Assembly: GCA_015179025.1 (NCBI GenBank) | Contig: WHUX01000021.1 | Location: 248,001-312,000 of the forward strand | Direction: 5' to 3' | DNA: 64,000 bases | From: Terfezia claveryi | Lineage: Eukaryota; Ascomycota; Pezizomycetes; Pezizales; Pezizaceae | Shown here: piece by piece, positions 11,141 to 22,047 of the stretch | How the letters are laid out: every line of letters begins with the position of its first letter | How positions within the stretch are numbered: position 1 is the first letter of the stretch | Program-made: the position numbers and the translations under genes | The notes under the pieces: generated by a model | The model's database searches: none | Told to the model about the DNA's origin: nothing | Seen by the model: the letters and a program-made list of their open reading frames with translations, nothing else

Positions 11141-13086
11141 TCTTGTGATTTTTCTAATGTTGAAGGGGTCCAGAATCCACACGATATAGTGCTAGACAAT
11201 AAGAAACTCAAGCTCCCAGAAAGTAATAATATCCGAGATTAAGGCAACAGTACGACAGGAGAAGCTAAGATCAAGCAAGCAGAATTGAGGGGAGCACACA
11301 TTTAAATACCAAAAGCCGCGGCAAAAAGTGTGTTTGCGATTGTTATCTCCAACTTCTGGGGACTAATGTGACAAGCACTATGCAGAGCGCCTTATCACGT
11401 ACTCCGATATGTTTAGGTCTCTAATGCTTGCCTGAGGTGCGTAGACACTTTTTGCGGTTACCGGTATATGTACGGTACCAATAGCTATCAGTCAATGGTA
11501 TAGGAGCTCTCGAGCTGTGGTGGTCACAAAAGTCGCTTCGTAGGTAGGTATCCATGGTTGGGACGGCACAAGGGCTAGGAAAGATGTACTCTACTTCAGT
11601 AAATGCGGAGGAGGCAAGCGTTACGCCTGAATGGGAAAAGGCTCTTCATTATATCATGCTGATATCATGCTCTGCTGTAGGTACTGTATAGCACACATAA
11701 AGAAGTGATCATGGCCTCCTAAAAGGAAGTCTTCATCACCTTACACAAAGCTGTGAATTCATAAGCAGAAGAAAGTCAATATGACTTACCGTCTTCAGAA
11801 CATATAAGGACAGATTGACATGTGCAAAGTACTGTCGCTGATGATCATGACGATCTCTGCTGTATCACGAGCGACCAGCCCTAAACAGAATCAAACTAGG
11901 GGAGCGTACGCCCATGCGAGTTGAGTAGTCTGGAGGCATCGTTGATACAGTACATCGGTATAACTGCACTTATGTGAGTACTTTCGCATGTAGATAAATT
12001 CCCTCCCGAGCATTGCATAGAATTGAGCAAAACCGATGTGAATTATATAGTGATCACTATTAGGAGTTTCGTACCTTAACATTCATTTTTAAGTCTATAC
12101 GTCTATGGAGCCTAAGGCTATGAGAACGGCCCCGTTCCCTCAACTTAAAAGCTCGGTACACCAACGGAACCTACGTAAACGTCCTGCCTCACGAGCCAAA
12201 GAAAACGATACAGAAATAACCCCTACCTCCTCCCCCACGCCCACTTGCCGGCCTTCAGAACTAGGTAGGAGAAGAACGTCTCAAACCAGATCTATGGTGA
12301 ATTTTTTCCCCCTGTCCTCCACCTTCTTCATCCGCCTGCCCCGCTCATCTATCTCTTCTCAATTCGCTCGCCAGGACTGGAGGTTTTCTTTCCGGTCCTG
12401 CAGTGGACTCTTGCAGTGATCCGAGCTCGTACCTAACATACATACTGCTCTTCTATTGTAGGAGTAAACCTTCATTCGTAATATTGGCAAATTTCAACTT
12501 AATATCAAAGTATTGGAAGGGGAAATCGCTAATTAGTATTGAGAATGCCCGTCCAAAATTCCTTGACACATCAAACTGAAGAGCATTGAATAGTAGCTTA
12601 ACCTCTCCAGCGCAAACACTGTCAATTCTTCACAGGCGATACCAGCGATAAGGGCCCATAATTTGTGGCCCAATTCTCGCCCACATTTCGTTTATAATCA
12701 CGTGATTGTTACAGTGGGCAAAAGTTGTTCACGGGTAGAAGCTGGATTGAAAGGTATAACAGCTGGATTTTTGTTTTTTCTTTTAGGGTGGGCTGCATGT
12801 ATTTAGAGTTTAGAGTTCCGTTAATTAGAGTTCCGTTAATTAGAGTTCTCTTAGGTAGTAGATATATACCCTAATGATTAAGGTGAAGAGGTAAAGGTTT
12901 TTGATGTCTAAAAGCGTATGTCTGACACGGAATTGTTATACAGTATCAAGCTTACGTAATAGCAAAGATGTGATACCGGTACCTACATCCAGGTGGTGCA
13001 AAATGGCCCCAAAGCTGGGGGACTTACACATGTCAACTAGCAATCACCACTACAACAAAGAAACAAAAGAAACAAAAGAAATAACT
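11141..13086. other. Intergenic region upstream of the monooxygenase
   Basis: No supported gene; the longest frame (12105-12419) is Ser/Thr/Arg-rich with no domain. A short tandem repeat of GTTCCGTTAATTAGA occurs at about 12806-12846. A TATTTAAAT box lies near 11302, on the side from which the monooxygenase would be transcribed. Confidence 0.4.
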
Positions 13087-13157
13087 TGCATCAGCGGGGA
13101 ATCGAACCCCGGTCGAATCGATGGCAACGATTCATCATACCACTGGACCACTAATGC
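13087..13157 (-). tRNA. tRNA-Gly (anticodon GCC)
   Basis: The minus strand folds into a 71-nt cloverleaf. The acceptor stem GCATTAG/CTGATGC has one G-T pair, the discriminator base is A, and the D arm contains CCAGTGGTA. The anticodon stem AATCG/CGATT closes a TTGCCAT loop (anticodon GCC at its centre). The T arm is CGGGG-TTCGATT-CCCCG. There is no intron. A short T-rich run lies downstream. Length and layout match eukaryotic tRNA-Gly(GCC). Confidence 0.95.
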
Positions 13158-14982
13158 TGTTGTGTTATCATCAATATAATTTCCATAAAATATTAACAAG
13201 TAAAGTTTTCGTCACCATTTAACTCTATACAGTGGAGAAGAAGCCATCAAGTTTTTCCCAGAGGATTGGGTAGGCTACAAGTTCTATACAGTAAGTAAAT
13301 ATACAGTACCTGTCCATACAGTACGGAGTATGTATACACATATCTGGCTTTTTGTCTTGCCTCGTACTATACCTAGGTAACGTTAGTAAACACCAACCCT
13401 AGTTAGTAATGCAACTAACCTATTACCCACGGTAGATCCAGACAATAATGAACACAGAGCAATATGTGTCCTGAACTGTGTGAGCAAATAGATTATGTAC
13501 AATCAGAACGCCCGTCAGTCAGTCAGTCAGTCAGTCACCTTGGTTTCTGACTCATTAAACTGTGGTGTGGGGAGGGGGGGCGTATGGGCTACTTACCCTA
13601 CCTACATACGGTACTCGCTTCACGAGTAGACCTCCAATAAAAAAAGTCATCACTGCTATATTCTACCACAAAGAAACAACTCACTCCCCCACAAAAAAAA
13701 TATATTTCACGCCACGTTTAGTTATCATTTTAGATCTCAGTTCCAGGGTGCACTCATGATATATATATATATATATATAAAGTATCGACATACCTCATCT
13801 ACATCTACAATTACATCTCCCCTCCACCTATACATGCAAATATAGATTCCTACTACCCCCCCCCCCCCCCCACTTCACCCCCAAAATCCTTCCCCCCCAA
13901 AAAAAACCAAATCCCTCAATTTTGCACAAAAACACCCCTCTCTCAAAATGCTTCTCCTCGGGACCCGTGTTTCCACCAGCAATCCACCAAAAATCCACCC
14001 ACCACACCTACTAGTCACCCTGAACCCAACCTCAAACCCAACCCCAAACACAAACACAAACCCGAATACAATTTCAAAAAAAACATCACTGCTACTTCTA
14101 CCACCACCACCACCAGCTCCCCCAAGCAGCCCATCATGGATATCAATCTCCAGCTACAAACGGCCCAAACGAAAATCTCGATACACAATCACCACTCGGC
14201 CCTGCTCCTCCTCCACCCACAATTCCAACTCCAACCCCAACCCCAACCCCAAACCAACAAACAACGACCACCACGACATCAGCAGTCTAGAACAAGGCCT
14301 CCTCCTAAGCAAAGACAGTTACTCCAGTAGTTCGTACTATAATCTCCCCATAAGTTTCAAGAAAGGCGGGGTGGGGGTGAGAGCTAACTTGTTTCGAGTA
14401 CTATGTACTTACTATTAGATCTTTTCGATTTCGACACACATACTGGGAGCGGGGGCTGGTGGTGGGGGTGGGGGAAGATGTACATGCCAAAGTACATGTC
14501 CAAGTACGCGGTTACATCTACATCTACATGTACATCTACATCCTTGCTGGCGGCGGCAGTGGTGGTGGTGGTGGTGGTGGTACTAAGTCTTGCTGGGAGA
14601 AGGGAACAATAAAGAAATAGATATTTGAACAGTTATAGCCCATAATTCAAATAATTCAAATCCTCTACAAGTATCATATCCCCTATTTTATCACTTTGCG
14701 CGAAAAAAAGTATTCACTTTTAACCGTTCCCTATATTCTTTTATCCTATCCTATCTATGCATATATATACTTCTACATGTTTCATCAAGAACCATGTATG
14801 CAATGGCGGCTAAAGTAAGTACGTACATCATGACGATGATACCAATGTACGAAATTGATGCATACATAGAAAAGCAACGCCTCACCCTAACCCTACTCAT
14901 GCTCATACCCCCGACTCTTTTCCTTCTCTCCCCATCACCACCATCACCCATCACCATCCCTACCACAAATCCCAATGCGGAC
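13158..14982. other. Spacer rich in microsatellites
   Basis: Contains (GTCA)n at 13513-13537, a (TA)n run at about 13758-13780, a C run at 13856-13871, and CA/AC-rich low-complexity sequence at 13980-14270. A 156-codon + frame (13948-14418) reads mostly Asn/Pro/Thr/Ser repeats; I regard it as a composition artefact, although a small protein cannot be excluded. GTG and ACATGT repeats lie at 14470-14580. Confidence 0.4.
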
Positions 14983-16599
14983 CTAATACGGCACGACCCA
15001 ATCCGCGCCAGACTCCTCCAAATACCCATGCTTCCCCAAGATTTTCTTTCCGAGCGTATCCCTATTAAAGATGACAAAGTTCGCATTCGCAATCCCCGCA
15101 TTTCCCGCCGCCATCTTCTCATCCGGGTTAACTCCCGCACCACCAGCCGGGTGCTTTTGCACTCCCAGCGCTGTAGTCTCCCTAGGGTAGACCTGTCCCT
15201 GGCCGATACGCTCTTCGTGGGAGGCGGTCGACGGGCGGAACTGCTGGTTATGCTGGTAGGGGACCGGGGCGGGGCCAGAGAGCGCAGGAGGGTTAAAGTT
15301 GTGGTTGTTGAGGACCTCTGGCTTTGGGCGCTGGTATTGGCTGAGAGAGGGGCGCTGGGATTGACTCTGGGCTTGGCTCGGCGCGACGGGGGCGGTGACC
15401 GGGACGCGGGGTTCGCGTTCGCGTTCAACGCGCTCGCGGGGAATAGACTCCCTAGGGACTGGGGCTTCGGGTTCCTTTGCGGCGTTGGCCGCGTTGGCGG
15501 CTACGGAGATGCTGGGGGGATTCGCGGGGCGGAAGCGGGGCTTGGTGTTTGTGTCGGGGTACACGTCAGCCCTCTCAATCTTTGCTGGGTAGGTGGGCGG
15601 GAGGGGGATCACCTTATCAGCGGCCTTGGGGTAGTAGGCCGTTTCCGCAGGGAAATAAGGTGGCTCCGTGTCCTCATTCTGCTTGATGTATTGGGGATTT
15701 CTGTGCTCGGGCAATTCCTCGAAGCGAGGGCGAGGGGTTTGCTTCTTAGGCTTGAACTCGCGCTCGGCCTGCTCGATCCTCTGGGGTTGAGCTTGAAACT
15801 TCCTGTCCTCGACTGCGACGGGGGCAGCATGGAAGTTTGAGACGTAGTTGTGCTCAGGGCGGCTGTGTTCAGGTTGGTGATGGAAGTTGACCTGGTCAAC
15901 CTGGGCAACCTCCTCGTCCTCGTTGTCGTCGTCGAACTGGTACTTGTATGGGGCCTGCTCGTGGAGGACAGGCTTGGGAGGCTTGTAATGGCTCAGGGGC
16001 TTTGGTGTTGGGCGGGCAACAGCAGCCTCAGGCTTCTCGACTTGCACAATCTGCTGTTCGATTTCCTGCTGCTTGGGGACTGCCACCACCTGGTGATCCG
16101 GGAAGAGATCAGGTCTGAGATGAGTCTGGTCGGTGTCATACAAGTACTTCTTGTACTCGTATTCCTTGAGTGCCTGTTCGTAGTCGGCCTGCTCCTTCTG
16201 CGCCTTGTAATAAGCAGCGTAATCTGCGGCATATGGGTCTTGTAGGTAGTAAGGATAGCTAGTGTAGTCATAGGTTGAAGCTGCAGGGTACTGGTATGTC
16301 TGAGGGTATCCGTAGTAGTCATAAACATATGGATACTGCCCATCCTGGGCCTGGGCGCCCTTCTTCTTGAGCGCCTCGGTCAAGGCCTCCTTGGATGGGT
16401 AGACCTTGTCACCAGCACGGAACAGACCCTTCTTGCCGGCGGCATCGATGGGCTTGGTACCGTCCTCAGGCGCAGAAACGGGCAAGGTAGCCTCGTTGGT
16501 GGCACTGGCTGGGGCAACAGCAACGTCGCCCTCCGCTTCAGGAACGGGAGCGGCGATGACGAATGGAATGGCAAGGACGAGAGCAGAGAGGAACTTCAT
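14983..16599 (-). CDS. Secreted Tyr/Pro/Gln-rich disordered protein
   Basis: A single-exon 538-residue protein starting with a clear signal peptide (MKFLSALVLAIPFVIAAPV, cleavage around 17-19). The mature part has no cysteine-rich domain. At about residues 85-155 it is dense in Tyr (PYVYDYYGYPQ, YDYTSYPYY, YAADYAAYYKA). After that it is a long Pro/Glu/Gln/Arg-rich region with charged KxxxP spacers, and it ends in a more globular-looking tail (NFVIFNRDTLGKKILGKHGYLEESGADWVVPY split by polar residues). Only the first part resembles Tyr-rich structural or adhesive proteins, and that is a comparison of composition, not homology. A TATA-like box sits about 56 nt upstream of the ATG. Probably cell-wall or extracellular-matrix associated; family unknown. 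Confidence 0.8.
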   Translation of the reverse strand: MKFLSALVLAIPFVIAAPVPEAEGDVAVAPASATNEATLPVSAPEDGTKPIDAAGKKGLFRAGDKVYPSKEALTEALKKKGAQAQDGQYPYVYDYYGYPQTYQYPAASTYDYTSYPYYLQDPYAADYAAYYKAQKEQADYEQALKEYEYKKYLYDTDQTHLRPDLFPDHQVVAVPKQQEIEQQIVQVEKPEAAVARPTPKPLSHYKPPKPVLHEQAPYKYQFDDDNEDEEVAQVDQVNFHHQPEHSRPEHNYVSNFHAAPVAVEDRKFQAQPQRIEQAEREFKPKKQTPRPRFEELPEHRNPQYIKQNEDTEPPYFPAETAYYPKAADKVIPLPPTYPAKIERADVYPDTNTKPRFRPANPPSISVAANAANAAKEPEAPVPRESIPRERVEREREPRVPVTAPVAPSQAQSQSQRPSLSQYQRPKPEVLNNHNFNPPALSGPAPVPYQHNQQFRPSTASHEERIGQGQVYPRETTALGVQKHPAGGAGVNPDEKMAAGNAGIANANFVIFNRDTLGKKILGKHGYLEESGADWVVPY

Positions 16600-16653
16600 T
16601 TTGGCCAGGTATAGGGTTGGATGTTGGGAGAGATGAATAGGAGGGAAATGATG

Positions 16654-16663
16654 GATATATAAG
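16654..16663 (-). promoter_or_regulatory. TATA-like box for the Tyr-rich secreted protein gene
   Basis: The minus strand reads CTTATATATC about 56 nt upstream of the ATG at 16599, a normal TATA position if the leader is short. The call rests on sequence and position only. Confidence 0.4.
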
Positions 16664-17017
16664 TACCCTGAATTCCCCCATCTTCAAGTACGACATCCTG
16701 ACTCGCTGTCGTGTGAAAGAGTAGTGTGTATGTGGTAATGATGGAGAGGCACTGGTTGGGAATATCAGGATTGCGCAAAGGGAGCTGTATCAGGATGGTG
16801 CAAAGGGAGCTGACCAGCATGCAGTGTCTCGACCATGAGTGGAATGCTGTGTTTTCACATGGTTGAGGGTCTGGTTGCACGGGACCGGGATACCGAGAAA
16901 CTCAAATTCGGCTTCAACTGAAACTTCCGTCGGGCTAGAGGAACCGAGCCGATCTCCCAACAAGAAGACCCCCTTCAGCAATTATGCCATCATCGCTGCA
17001 GACTCTCTTCCCCTCCA

Positions 17018-18605
17018 TCACTTTCCACCCTCTTCTCCACCCCCATTCTCCCCCATCCTCTCCCTCTCCTCCCTCTTTCTCTCCTCCTTCCTCCTCTCCC
17101 TCCACCCCTTCAACTCCCCCTCCGCATCCCACTCTGCCCACTCAAACCACCCACACCCCTCCCCCGCCTCCCCCCTCCCCTGATACGCACCCTGGCACGA
17201 CCAAAAATACCTCCCATAATTCCCACTCCTTTTATCCATCACCGCCCTCAGCACCCCTGACAGCGGCTCCGGTTCACACTTGCACCTCGGAAGATACTTT
17301 GGCGCGAGGGAAGGCCTGTAGTACCTGTATGTAATATTTATCCGTTTAGACCCGCTTAAGGGGTGCGTTGAGACTGCGGAGGCGGGATAGATGCTGTGAT
17401 ATGTATAAACGTTAGCTGTTAATTCCAAGTATAAGATATTGGGGCAGTGTAAGGGGGTACCAATGTTTCCACTCCTCCTGCGTTCCAGCCTCCATAATCA
17501 ATAAACTGTTATGTGGCAACCACACTTTAACGACACCCTCCTCGTCGCCCTCCGCAGCACTTTGCCGCTTCAATCCAAACTCCCTCCCCACGCCTAGACT
17601 CACACTAGCAATCGTAGTCATGGGCCCAAGGTACGTAACTTGATCTGCATGCCACCCGACAGACTCGGCGCCGCCATCGTAGCAGTTTACAATCGCTGCA
17701 TTTGTTTTCCAGGGGTGTGGAGATTCATATTTCTTTCTTCCCATTTCCAGCGGTATTGGAGGAGATGTTCTTGATGAGGATATAGTGGTAGAGGTAGGAC
17801 CCTTATCACCAAACCGCACCTCAATCTCCCTCCTCCACCTCTCGGCAATCAATTCCCTAACCTTCTCTTCCACCAACTCCGTCACCCTCTGCATCCTCTC
17901 CGTAAACACCCTCTTCTTCTGCTCCTTCATACCACTATACGTATACCACACATCCTCCCCCTCCTCCCCCTCCTCCCCATACCCCCCACCCTCCCCCTCC
18001 ACACCCTCTCCCCTCACATAAAGCGCGGACGTATGCCTACTCCACACCTCCTTCCCCCACAGGACAAACCTTACCTCCCTACTCCCCTTCTTGACAAAAC
18101 CCTGCGCCTCCCTCACCAGCTCAAGCAACAACTCATTAGCCACCTCCCCCGGCAGGAAGCCCGTAATCAGCGTACACGGCGTCAGTGCTGCAACATGTTC
18201 GGGCTTGAATAGGAGGAGAGGTTTTCCCTTTTGCGGTCTTGGCATCAAACTTGAAATGCCGTTGTTGTTGTTGGTGGTGTTTGTGGTAGATGAGGAGGAT
18301 GTAGCAGCGGGGAGGTAGGACGACAATGACGCCTGTGCGCCAGAACTACTAACAGTCCCCCTTTTTGAATTTTGTGGGGCAGCACCCGTAACCCCGCCAC
18401 CACCAAGAATCTTTTGAGCTGTCTCCAGCGACCCCTCAGCCGTAACCAGCACCTCCAGCAGCACCTCATGCGCTACGAGCGGAAACAGCGACGAAAGGAT
18501 AGCGAGTTTAGTGTCTGTGTCTAGGTTGTCATCGCTTTCCCCACGGTCCGTGGCGGGAGGCGGGGGCAAGGATAGCTTTGGTTTCTTTGCGGGCGGTGAG
18601 GACAT
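17018..18605 (-). CDS. AlkB-like 2OG-Fe(II) dioxygenase with CUE-like and GRF zinc-finger domains
   Basis: Oxidative dealkylase of the ALKBH2/3 type, expected to repair N-alkylated bases using Fe(II) and 2-oxoglutarate. Two exons, 18605-17461 and 17393-17018, joined by a 67-nt intron (donor GTACCC, branch GCTAAC, acceptor CACAG), give 506 aa. Residues 29-68 resemble a CUE/UBA ubiquitin-binding helix bundle (LAILSSLFPLVAHEVLLEVL). The catalytic domain has NCYDGGAESVGWHADQ with the metal ligands H319 and D321, SLGVGREF, the distal H381 (EWKHC, rebuilt across the intron) and the 2OG-binding arginines in SKRINITYR. The C-terminus is a GRF-type zinc finger (RCKCEP...NYGRYFWSCQ...CGWFEW), a nucleic-acid-binding module, then a charged Glu/Arg tail. 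I start at the ATG at 18605; an in-frame upstream extension to 18830 looks like leader sequence. Confidence 0.9.
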
Positions 18606-19383
18606 TTGCGGAGGGGAGGGGGCAGGGTGGTTCTTGCGGCATACATAGGGTTTCAAGGAAAGTTGCAATTTTAAAGATACCCGGGGGGGGGGGAGCGCAC
18701 GTGTTTTGGACGAGTGAGCTTGGCACTGAGGAGCTGACATAAGCAGCAGGAGACAAAAGTTGAAGTTGAATGTGATAGATACATTGTACATGCTTGAAAT
18801 CCCTTTACCAGTGGGTTGAGCGGCCACCACGGCGAATAACAGTTCAATACAAGCACCAGCATCTTAAAACCAATTATATATATGCGACTCCAGGGTCCTC
18901 TACCGAGGGTGTTGTGCCAACCAGACTACTCCAGGGTAGGTTCGCCCCAACTTCTTTACTGTATGTACAAACACCCTTACGCGCCTAGTTCAGGGTAACT
19001 TGCATAATCCACAACAGCTATCGCGTTTACGCAGTCTAGCTAACCAGCTCTACCCAGCCGGCCTTGGGCTGACTGAAATTCTAGTTACCGCATGTGTGTG
19101 CTCCTAATTCAGTGGATTATGATCAACTCTCTTGCAGAGCATTGATGGGTCAACTAGCTGAGTTTACTTACGCACGAAAGATCATCAGAAGCTCTTGACA
19201 TGCGTGCTACACATATACATTCCAACATGTAACAAAAACGAAAATTTCATTAAAAAACTGCATACACAATGCACAAGGTAAAATTAATTAGGAAAAGAAA
19301 AAAAAGAAAAAAAAAAAGAGAAAAAGACTGATGTCCAGTGAGTTGTTGGTTTAACCAATTGAATTCCTATAGCTACAACTTTT
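18606..19383. other. Spacer containing one mini-element copy
   Basis: Upstream region of the AlkB gene. It contains a 32-bp mini-element (separate entry) and, at 18986-19003, an 18-mer, TAGTTCAGGGTAACTTGC, found again at 32260. A/G-rich low-complexity sequence precedes the 3' end of the next gene. No coding frame is supported. Confidence 0.4.
18888..18937 (+). mobile_element. 32-bp mini-element with perfect 9-bp target duplication
   Basis: The core 18897-18928 ends in GTGCCAACCAGACTA and is bounded by CTCCAGGGT on the left (18888-18896) and the identical CTCCAGGGT on the right (18929-18937). The inner GAGGGTGTTGTGCCAACC matches the copy at 42877. The left end does not carry the expected TAGTCTGG, so only one end of the family is intact. 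Confidence 0.75.
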
Positions 19384-20733
19384 TCACCACTGCAACTCTT
19401 GCTCCTCCTGCTCAGACGCATCCACCTCCTTGTCGTATTCTCCCTGAATAAATTGTGGCCCAACCTGAGGATGGTTCTTTGGCTGGACCACTGCCACCAC
19501 CTTCGGGGCTGGTCGCTGCTGCCGGTCCACGGCCGGGCCCGAGAACCTCCTTTCTTCCCACTCCCTCCCAACGCCATACATCTTCTCGCCATGCACACGG
19601 TCATGACAATGCTCACATACCTCTGGCTGCCTACAGATATCGCATGGGATCGGGTCGACCCTATGTGGTGGATGTGGGCAATGGTCGCAATTCTGCGGAT
19701 GCGCACACAGCTCACATGGGGCAGGGTACGCCTGGCTATGGGGTCGGAAGCAGTGGTCGCAGTTCTGCGGGTGCTGGCATAGCTCACATGGGGCCGGGTA
19801 GGGCTGCAGATGGGGGCGGGGGCAGTGATCGCAGTTGTCTGGTTGGCGGCATTTGTCGCAGGGGACCTTGTGGACCGGCACGGTGTATACCGGTGCCCTG
19901 GTCACGCGGGGATGCGGGCAGTGGTCGCAGTTGTGTGGGTACTCGCAGGTCTCGCAGGGGACGTAGTACGGGTATGGTTCGATGTAGTAAGGTTGCGGCT
20001 GCGGCTGCGGCTGCGGCAGTGGCAGGGGCAGAGGTGGAGGCAGAGGCTGGGGCAGAGGCCGCGGTGCGGGAGTAGGCGTCGGAGGACACTCCACGAGGAC
20101 TGTGCTGTAGGTAAACTCGGTGACGATCGGCCTCGGCTTTATATAGTATGTGGTGGTAAGAACCTCGGTGACCGTGCAAGGCTCTGATACGAGGACATCG
20201 ATAAAGTCAATGTCCTGCCTTTGGACGGCTGGGGCGTTCTGGTACTGCTGTTGCTGGGCCTTATTTTCCATCTCCTGGAACCTGTTCCATCCGGTCCCGA
20301 AAACATCTAGATCCGGAGAGAGTACTACATCGTCCTTCACAGTTGGAGGGTAATTGTCGATCCTGTTGTATGGCTGCTCGCGGTAGATCTTTGGCTCGCC
20401 ATACTGGAACTCGTAGGTCCTCTCCTCCCAATAAGGCCTTGCTGGAGACACGGGCCTATATGGCTCTTGACTATACTCAGCAGCAGTAACCCTATCCTCA
20501 TTCCCGGAATGCCCTTGCTCGCCCTCACTGGGCACTTCAGAGTTCAAAGACACACTGAGAGGGGCGAAAATGCTCTCAGCCTCACGGTAGGCATTGAAGT
20601 CCTTGTTCACTAAGCGGACATTGTTTGTGTTCCTCTGGGGGAAGGATGGATCATTGAGGTCCTGCCTCTGGGCATGAGCCCAGGCCCCGAAAATGACAAC
20701 GAGGAAAAGACCGCTGCGAGGGATGCGAGCCAT
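19384..20733 (-). CDS. Secreted protein with five tandem CX2CX5CX2C modules
   Basis: A single-exon 449-residue protein with a signal peptide (about residues 1-21, ending AHAQR). After a polar region there is a CTVTEVLTTTYY segment and a Pro/Leu/Gln-rich linker (about 217-258). Five copies of PCxxCxxPxxC[DE]HC follow, with cysteines at 260/263/269/272, 292/295/301/304, 316/319/325/328, 340/343/349/352 and 364/367/373/376; the last three repeats are spaced exactly 24 residues apart. A conserved His precedes each final Cys. The tail is charged and Gln-rich. The Cys/His layout suggests metal binding or regular disulfides, but I recognise no family. A TATA-like box lies about 85 nt upstream. Together with the Tyr-rich gene it may contribute to an extracellular structure. 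Confidence 0.8.
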   Translation of the reverse strand: MARIPRSGLFLVVIFGAWAHAQRQDLNDPSFPQRNTNNVRLVNKDFNAYREAESIFAPLSVSLNSEVPSEGEQGHSGNEDRVTAAEYSQEPYRPVSPARPYWEERTYEFQYGEPKIYREQPYNRIDNYPPTVKDDVVLSPDLDVFGTGWNRFQEMENKAQQQQYQNAPAVQRQDIDFIDVLVSEPCTVTEVLTTTYYIKPRPIVTEFTYSTVLVECPPTPTPAPRPLPQPLPPPLPLPLPQPQPQPQPYYIEPYPYYVPCETCEYPHNCDHCPHPRVTRAPVYTVPVHKVPCDKCRQPDNCDHCPRPHLQPYPAPCELCQHPQNCDHCFRPHSQAYPAPCELCAHPQNCDHCPHPPHRVDPIPCDICRQPEVCEHCHDRVHGEKMYGVGREWEERRFSGPAVDRQQRPAPKVVAVVQPKNHPQVGPQFIQGEYDKEVDASEQEEQELQW

Positions 20734-22047
20734 GATTAAACGAATGGGCTATGCAAAATGCCTAGATATGTGCAGAGGGTCCTAGATAGAGAGTTGTGGA
20801 CGAAAACATCCTTCCTCTTTATAAGACATTCAAACATATTACATATGGCAGGTCGTTGAGGCCAATGTCGTAACTGAAGATCATAGGCCTCGGTGGCCGG
20901 CTAGCTATGTACTTTTATCTCAGGTGGTGCCTTTGACCGGCTCGGGGATTCAATTTGTTGACATCATGGGGCCTATCGGGCTATGTATATGCCCCTCAGC
21001 TTCGGACAAGCCCAACATCTCCTTGTGTCTGTTGGACGACTTTGAGTGGCATGTTAGCCGTGGGAACCGATATCCACCAGCGTGATACCGATCATGGGGA
21101 ATCTCAACTCTTTCGGCTTGACTCCGTGTTTAACCCTAAGTTGTTCGGCCAAAAGTCTATCCATCATCACACCTGCCAAACTCTCGGACCGTACGTATTT
21201 ACTTCCGAGGCCTCGCTTCGGAGGCAGCAGGTTAGAGTTAAGTCGTCCTTATTTTGTCTCAAACTGGAAGGATATACTTTGTGAATAGTAGTATGTAGGT
21301 ATAGCTATGAGTATTGTAATAAAGATTGATAACATATGCTATTAGGTGGAATCATTTGGAGAGCTTGCTCGAACTGTATGTATATAGAACCAAACTCCTT
21401 ACTTACTAGTATTTACCTAGGTATTGTATAGGAACCTATTAAATCTACCGTTAAGATACGATATGATTGCGCAAAACAACGAATATTTTCTGATTGACAC
21501 GTACTGTACTCCAATGAGGATGACAATACGGGAGAGCTCATGCAAATTTGTATGTTTAAAAGGTACTGTACATGACAACAAAGTTGCCTCACTCTTGTAA
21601 AGCTCTGTTGGCATTCACTTACGAATATCCCCAGTGCCTGGATTTTTTTTTTTGTAAGTCAAGAAATTTTCGACTCCCTAAAGCAATCTAGAAATGGCCA
21701 GTTGATTCTGTCTGTGGTTGATTTTCTACGATATCTTGAAAAGGCCCAGTTTGGATGTAAAAAGGGGCAAACACGTATGACCTGGCACTGTAGTATACGT
21801 CAAAGTTGTATATTGATCAGTAAGTATACTACGTAATTCATGACATTCACATGAGTTGAAATTGAGATGAGTATCTTGTATAAGTGTAAAACGATGTCGA
21901 CTACTATTCCGCATGGCACCAGAACAAGAGGAGACTCTCGAGAACCAAAGAAACCATTTCACAGAAACATTAACATTCGCTCCACCCACAAATCACAACA
22001 ATAACCCCAGGCATACTTGCAAACCCAACCTCAAAACACCATCCCCA
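20734..22047. other. Intergenic, no gene seen
   Basis: It holds the promoter of the Cys-module gene at its left end and the 3' flank of the coiled-coil gene at its right end. Short frames show no domain or biased codon use. Confidence 0.4.
20817..20825 (-). promoter_or_regulatory. TATA-like box for the Cys-module secreted protein gene
   Basis: The minus strand reads CTTATAAAG about 85 nt upstream of the ATG at 20733. Assigned from sequence and position only. Confidence 0.4.
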
